From NCBI GenBank assembly GCA_947174985.1, contig CAMWLB010000101.1, forward strand, positions 1-9,647: DNA of 9,647 nt. Reading direction: 5' to 3'. The DNA is from an uncultured Lachnospiraceae bacterium (GTDB taxonomy: Bacteria > Bacillota > Clostridia > Lachnospirales > Lachnospiraceae). This document shows, piece after piece, positions 7,597 through 9,647 of this stretch; within the stretch, counting starts at the first letter, position 1, and every line of letters starts with the position of its first letter. A program made the translations under genes and the position numbers. The notes under the pieces were generated by a model that saw nothing but the letters and a program-made list of their open reading frames with translations, ran no database searches and had not been told where the DNA came from.

Positions 7597-8539
7597 ACAT
7601 CTGTCCCGTCCACCGGGAAGCCCTGTAAAGAAAATATATAATATAAAATACCAAAAACGGTGAAGCATAGATAAACCACCTGATTGGCAGTTTTACCCTG
7701 TCAAAAAGCTTGACCATGGGTGCGTGCAGCAGATAAACTGCCAGCGTATCAGTGCCAATCTTGGAAAACCATACCCGCCTGCATGTAGTAAAACTCAGCA
7801 AAAACAATCCCAGACTGCCTCCCATAAAGTAGCACAGCAGCCTGCAAAACGCGCCCAAAATAAACAATCCGTCATCATACGGGTCCGCCTGATAGAAAAA
7901 ATCGACCGGTATGTATCTGCCCACAACGCAGTAGAGCAACCCAAACCATATAAGAGCCGCTATCCCCATGAAGCGGTACTCTCTCCATGATACATGGTCC
8001 GGACAAAATAATCCTCCCAAAAAATACGGCAAAAAAACAATGGTTCTGGACAGGGACAAAAAACGCCCGATAAAAGGCATGCCCCCCGCTATACATGCAA
8101 AAAATACAGAAAAAAACAGCACGCCGAGCTTTACTGCCCACTTGTCCGCCTTTGGAAAACACCGGGCAAACCGATACCAGAGCCAGCCCACAGCCGCCAT
8201 ACACCCAAGGCTGAGAAGATACCACAGATGCCAAACCGGTACAAAGACAGAATACTCCCCTCCCGAAAACAACGCCGCCCAAAGGACGATAGCACCCTGC
8301 AGAACAATGTAGTAAAGGAGCATCTGCTTCATCTGCTGCCGGCACCGCGCTTCCCCCTTCATAAAAAATCCGGAGAGAAATAAAAACAACGGCATATGCA
8401 CAGTGTAAATCAAACGATACATCTGTGTCAAAAACACGGATTCTTCCAGTCTGCCCTCAATCAAATGCCCATATACCACCAGAAATATCAGCACAAATTT
8501 TAAATTACAGTAATCCGCGTCCCGCTTTTTTAATTCCAT
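7556..8539 (-). CDS. Membrane acyltransferase, acyltransferase 3 family
   Basis: This 327-residue integral membrane protein, with about nine to ten hydrophobic helices, matches the acyltransferase 3 / COG3594 type. These proteins move acetyl or similar groups from the cytoplasm onto sugars of cell-surface polymers. Visible family marks are the N-terminal R6-D7 before the first helix, the VVYGH segment with the probable catalytic H25, HMPLFLFLSGFF in the second helix region, and a late LAVYLLHAP motif. No extra SGNH domain is present, unlike two-domain peptidoglycan O-acetyltransferases such as OatA. The gene ends inside the start of the ECF sigma gene, so the two are cotranscribed, and cell-envelope modification would suit an ECF regulon. 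The ribosome binding site (GAGGTG, 8551-8556) lies 11 nt from the ATG, inside a terminator-like hairpin. The acceptor substrate is unknown. Confidence 0.88.
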   Translation of the reverse strand: MELKKRDADYCNLKFVLIFLVVYGHLIEGRLEESVFLTQMYRLIYTVHMPLFLFLSGFFMKGEARCRQQMKQMLLYYIVLQGAIVLWAALFSGGEYSVFVPVWHLWYLLSLGCMAAVGWLWYRFARCFPKADKWAVKLGVLFFSVFFACIAGGMPFIGRFLSLSRTIVFLPYFLGGLFCPDHVSWREYRFMGIAALIWFGLLYCVVGRYIPVDFFYQADPYDDGLFILGAFCRLLCYFMGGSLGLFLLSFTTCRRVWFSKIGTDTLAVYLLHAPMVKLFDRVKLPIRWFIYASPFLVFYIIYFLYRASRWTGQMYAIRQTGRRHGSV

Positions 8540-8543
8540 AATA

Positions 8544-8576
8544 AAAAATCCACCTCTGTTTGTTAGATGGATTTTT
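8544..8576 (-). terminator. Terminator-like hairpin between the MIF-like and acyltransferase genes
   Basis: On the minus strand this folds into a 12-bp stem with a single G-U pair (arms 8565-8576 and 8544-8555) around a 9-nt loop, ending in a run of six T. It starts 21 bp after the MIF-like stop codon, the usual place for an intrinsic terminator, and divides that gene from the acyltransferase operon. The stem is AT-rich at its base, with a core of about 7 bp. The downstream arm contains the ribosome binding site of the acyltransferase, so the same fold in a read-through transcript would hide that site. On the plus strand the stem has one C-A mismatch but also ends in T residues. Confidence 0.6.
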
Positions 8577-8591
8577 ATAAAAAACGTTACA
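8566..8591 (-). promoter_or_regulatory. Candidate ECF-type promoter of the acyltransferase-sigma operon
   Basis: Read on the minus strand: TGTAAC (8591-8586), a 16-bp spacer beginning G followed by six T, then CATC (8569-8566). Bacillus ECF factors such as SigX, SigW and SigM use TGtAAC/TGAAAC-like -35 elements with CGTC/CGAC/CGTA-like -10 elements about 16-17 bp apart, often with T-rich spacers. The -35 fits well and the -10 is one base off. Transcription would begin near 8558, just before the acyltransferase ribosome binding site. If real, the sigma factor would control its own operon. The local sequence is AT-rich and short motifs arise by chance, so this is a hypothesis. Confidence 0.35.
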
Positions 8592-8596
8592 AAAAA

Positions 8597-8941
8597 TTAA
8601 AAATTATTTCCGTTCCAGCCCCAGTGCGCCGTCGTCTGATAAGACACGTAAATCCTGTCCTTGGGAATGGACAACTCTTCATACAGAATTGTGCTGATTT
8701 CACCGGTCAGCTTGTCAAACGCAGCTTTATTCTCACCGCCGTAGATATCCACCTTGACAAAAGCCGTCGCACCGTCCTGATTCCCTTTAAAATACAGGCA
8801 GTATTCGTCTTCCAGACCAACCATCAGCCAGCCCTCAGACTTGCCCGGAATCAGCGATACCGCCTTACCCAGCCTCTCCTTAATGTTCTTCTCTTTCTCC
8901 TCACTCAGTTTTACGGAAACCTTCGCATCAATAAATGGCAT
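8597..8941 (-). CDS. MIF-like tautomerase family protein
   Basis: This 114-residue protein matches macrophage migration inhibitory factor and D-dopachrome tautomerase in length and layout. It begins Met-Pro, so removal of Met would expose the catalytic N-terminal proline. K34 in the GKSEGWLMV segment fits the conserved active-site lysine. The C-terminal part (DRIYVSYQ ... WGWNGNNF) matches the DRVYINY...GWNxSTF end of animal MIF. The family forms trimers and catalyses keto-enol tautomerisation of model substrates; the physiological substrate in bacteria is generally unknown. No signal peptide is visible, so it is probably cytoplasmic unless released by another route. The ribosome binding site AAGGGAGAG lies 5 nt before the ATG. 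A hairpin terminator follows, so it is probably monocistronic, with control sequences in the 139-bp upstream gap. Confidence 0.9.
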   Translation of the reverse strand: MPFIDAKVSVKLSEEKEKNIKERLGKAVSLIPGKSEGWLMVGLEDEYCLYFKGNQDGATAFVKVDIYGGENKAAFDKLTGEISTILYEELSIPKDRIYVSYQTTAHWGWNGNNF

Positions 8942-9015
8942 GTTTTCTCTCCCTTCTTTCTATTTTTTACTCCATTTTTGGAATTGTGTTCCCAATTTAT
9001 AAATCAGCCGCATAA

Positions 9016-9033
9016 TGTATGTTCTTACATACA
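9016..9033. promoter_or_regulatory. Perfect 18-bp inverted repeat, operator-like
   Basis: TGTATGTTCTTACATACA has perfect 7-bp arms and a 4-bp centre. It lies in the 139-bp gap (8942-9080) between the phosphatase and the MIF-like gene, about 75 bp before the MIF-like start. It has no following T-run and few G-C pairs, so it is more likely a dimer-binding operator than a terminator. No obvious -35/-10 pair for the MIF-like gene could be found on the minus strand around it. The rest of the gap shows only a weaker AATTG-N6-CAATT repeat. Confidence 0.4.
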
Positions 9034-9080
9034 ATTACAGAAGTTATAATGACCTAGCAATTCCATAAACTAGAGGCTGC

Positions 9081-9611
9081 TTATAACTCATATTCCTCTA
9101 ATTTACCATTTTCTAACGTATAATTGAAAAATTCATCATTTGTCATATCCTGAAAATAAGTTCTAATTATACGACATACTCCTCCATGACTGATTATTAA
9201 AATATTTTTGCCTTGATATTGCTCTTTCAGTTTATCAATTAACCCATATATCCTGTATGTTACCTGTAACATAGATTCTCCTTCAGGGTATTTATAAGCA
9301 AAATTTCTTTTGTTGGCTAAAAAGCTATCATTTTTTCTATCTACCCCCTCATATATTCCATAATTCTGTTCAATAAGCAGTTCCTCTATTTGCAAAGGAA
9401 TACTATTCTTATCTGCAACAATTTTACCTGTTTCTATGGCCCTTTTTAATGGGGAAGATATGATTATATCAATATCGTAATTTTGTATTATATCGGACAA
9501 TTCCTTTGCCTGGTCTATCCCTTTTTCCGTTAATTTTACATCAGTAACACCACATACCCTGTTTTGAGCATTCCAGACCGTTTGGCCATGACGGGCAACA
9601 AATAACTTCAT
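9081..9611 (-). CDS. Histidine phosphatase (phosphoglycerate mutase superfamily)
   Basis: A 176-residue soluble enzyme of the branch-1 histidine phosphatase family. The catalytic R7-H8-G9 motif near the N-terminus would carry the phosphohistidine. R57 in the SSPLKRAIET segment, E81 before G85-x-x-EG and H142 in the ISHGGVCR motif complete the active site. The length and lack of an insert suggest a GpmB/CobC-like phosphatase rather than a glycolytic mutase, but members act on many phosphoesters and the substrate cannot be told. The start is supported by AGAGGT 5 nt upstream of the ATG. A hand count of 120 internal bases (9121-9240) gives about 26 percent G+C against roughly 40-55 percent in hand-counted stretches of neighbouring genes, which suggests separate origin. 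No clear terminator follows it. Only 36 bases of upstream sequence are in the window, so its promoter is not resolved. Confidence 0.93.
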   Translation of the reverse strand: MKLFVARHGQTVWNAQNRVCGVTDVKLTEKGIDQAKELSDIIQNYDIDIIISSPLKRAIETGKIVADKNSIPLQIEELLIEQNYGIYEGVDRKNDSFLANKRNFAYKYPEGESMLQVTYRIYGLIDKLKEQYQGKNILIISHGGVCRIIRTYFQDMTNDEFFNYTLENGKLEEYEL

Positions 9612-9647
9612 AGATACCTCTTTCTAAGATTACGATTAATATATTTG

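Noticed and set aside
7597..7668. Longer start for the ECF sigma factor at 7668
   Set aside because: The added residues are hydrophobic, lie within the acyltransferase gene, and precede the normal start of ECF region 2.
8567..9049. A plus-strand open frame of 160 codons opposite the MIF-like gene
   Set aside because: It begins inside the terminator hairpin, has no ribosome binding site and covers a strongly supported MIF-family gene in antisense.
9022..9050. Plus-strand TTCTTA, 17-bp spacer and a perfect TATAAT overlapping the palindrome
   Set aside because: The -35 is poor and no plus-strand gene follows, so it would only make RNA antisense to the phosphatase; an AT-rich chance match is likely.

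Overview
The window looks like a piece of chromosome from a Gram-positive Clostridia species, most likely a Lachnospiraceae gut anaerobe. That placement is inferred from strong GGAGG-type ribosome binding sites, mixed G+C, and the gene set: a zinc-finger anti-sigma paired with an ECF sigma, SseB-like and MIF-like proteins, and a PlcR/Rgg-type XRE regulator. No rRNA, tRNA, CRISPR array, IS element or phage gene is visible. Ten of the eleven genes lie on the minus strand, so the transcribed order runs from high to low coordinates.

Right end (about 9611 down to 8597): a histidine phosphatase of the phosphoglycerate mutase superfamily, clearly AT-richer than its neighbours. A 139-bp gap with a perfect 18-bp inverted repeat follows, then a small MIF/tautomerase-family protein.

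Centre (8539 down to 3116): a tightly packed, probably single transcription unit. It runs membrane acyltransferase (acyltransferase 3 type), ECF sigma factor, membrane-bound zinc-finger anti-sigma factor, endonuclease IV (Nfo), a large multi-pass membrane protein of unknown function, and a membrane-anchored protein with an EF-hand/FG-GAP-like calcium loop. Most junctions overlap or nearly touch. A possible ECF-type promoter (TGTAAC-N16-CATC) lies just upstream of the acyltransferase, overlapping a terminator-like hairpin, which suggests an autoregulated envelope-stress unit. That promoter is only a hypothesis.

Left end (3000 down to 1): an SseB-family protein, then a 623-residue regulator made of two tandem copies of an XRE helix-turn-helix plus helical-repeat unit. 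Facing it on the plus strand and overlapping its stop by 4 bp is a 55-codon gene with its own good sigma-A promoter, strong ribosome binding site and Sec signal sequence. The pair resembles an RRNPP-type (PlcR/Rgg/NprR) receptor and exported pro-peptide quorum-sensing system. It is the most interesting feature of the window.
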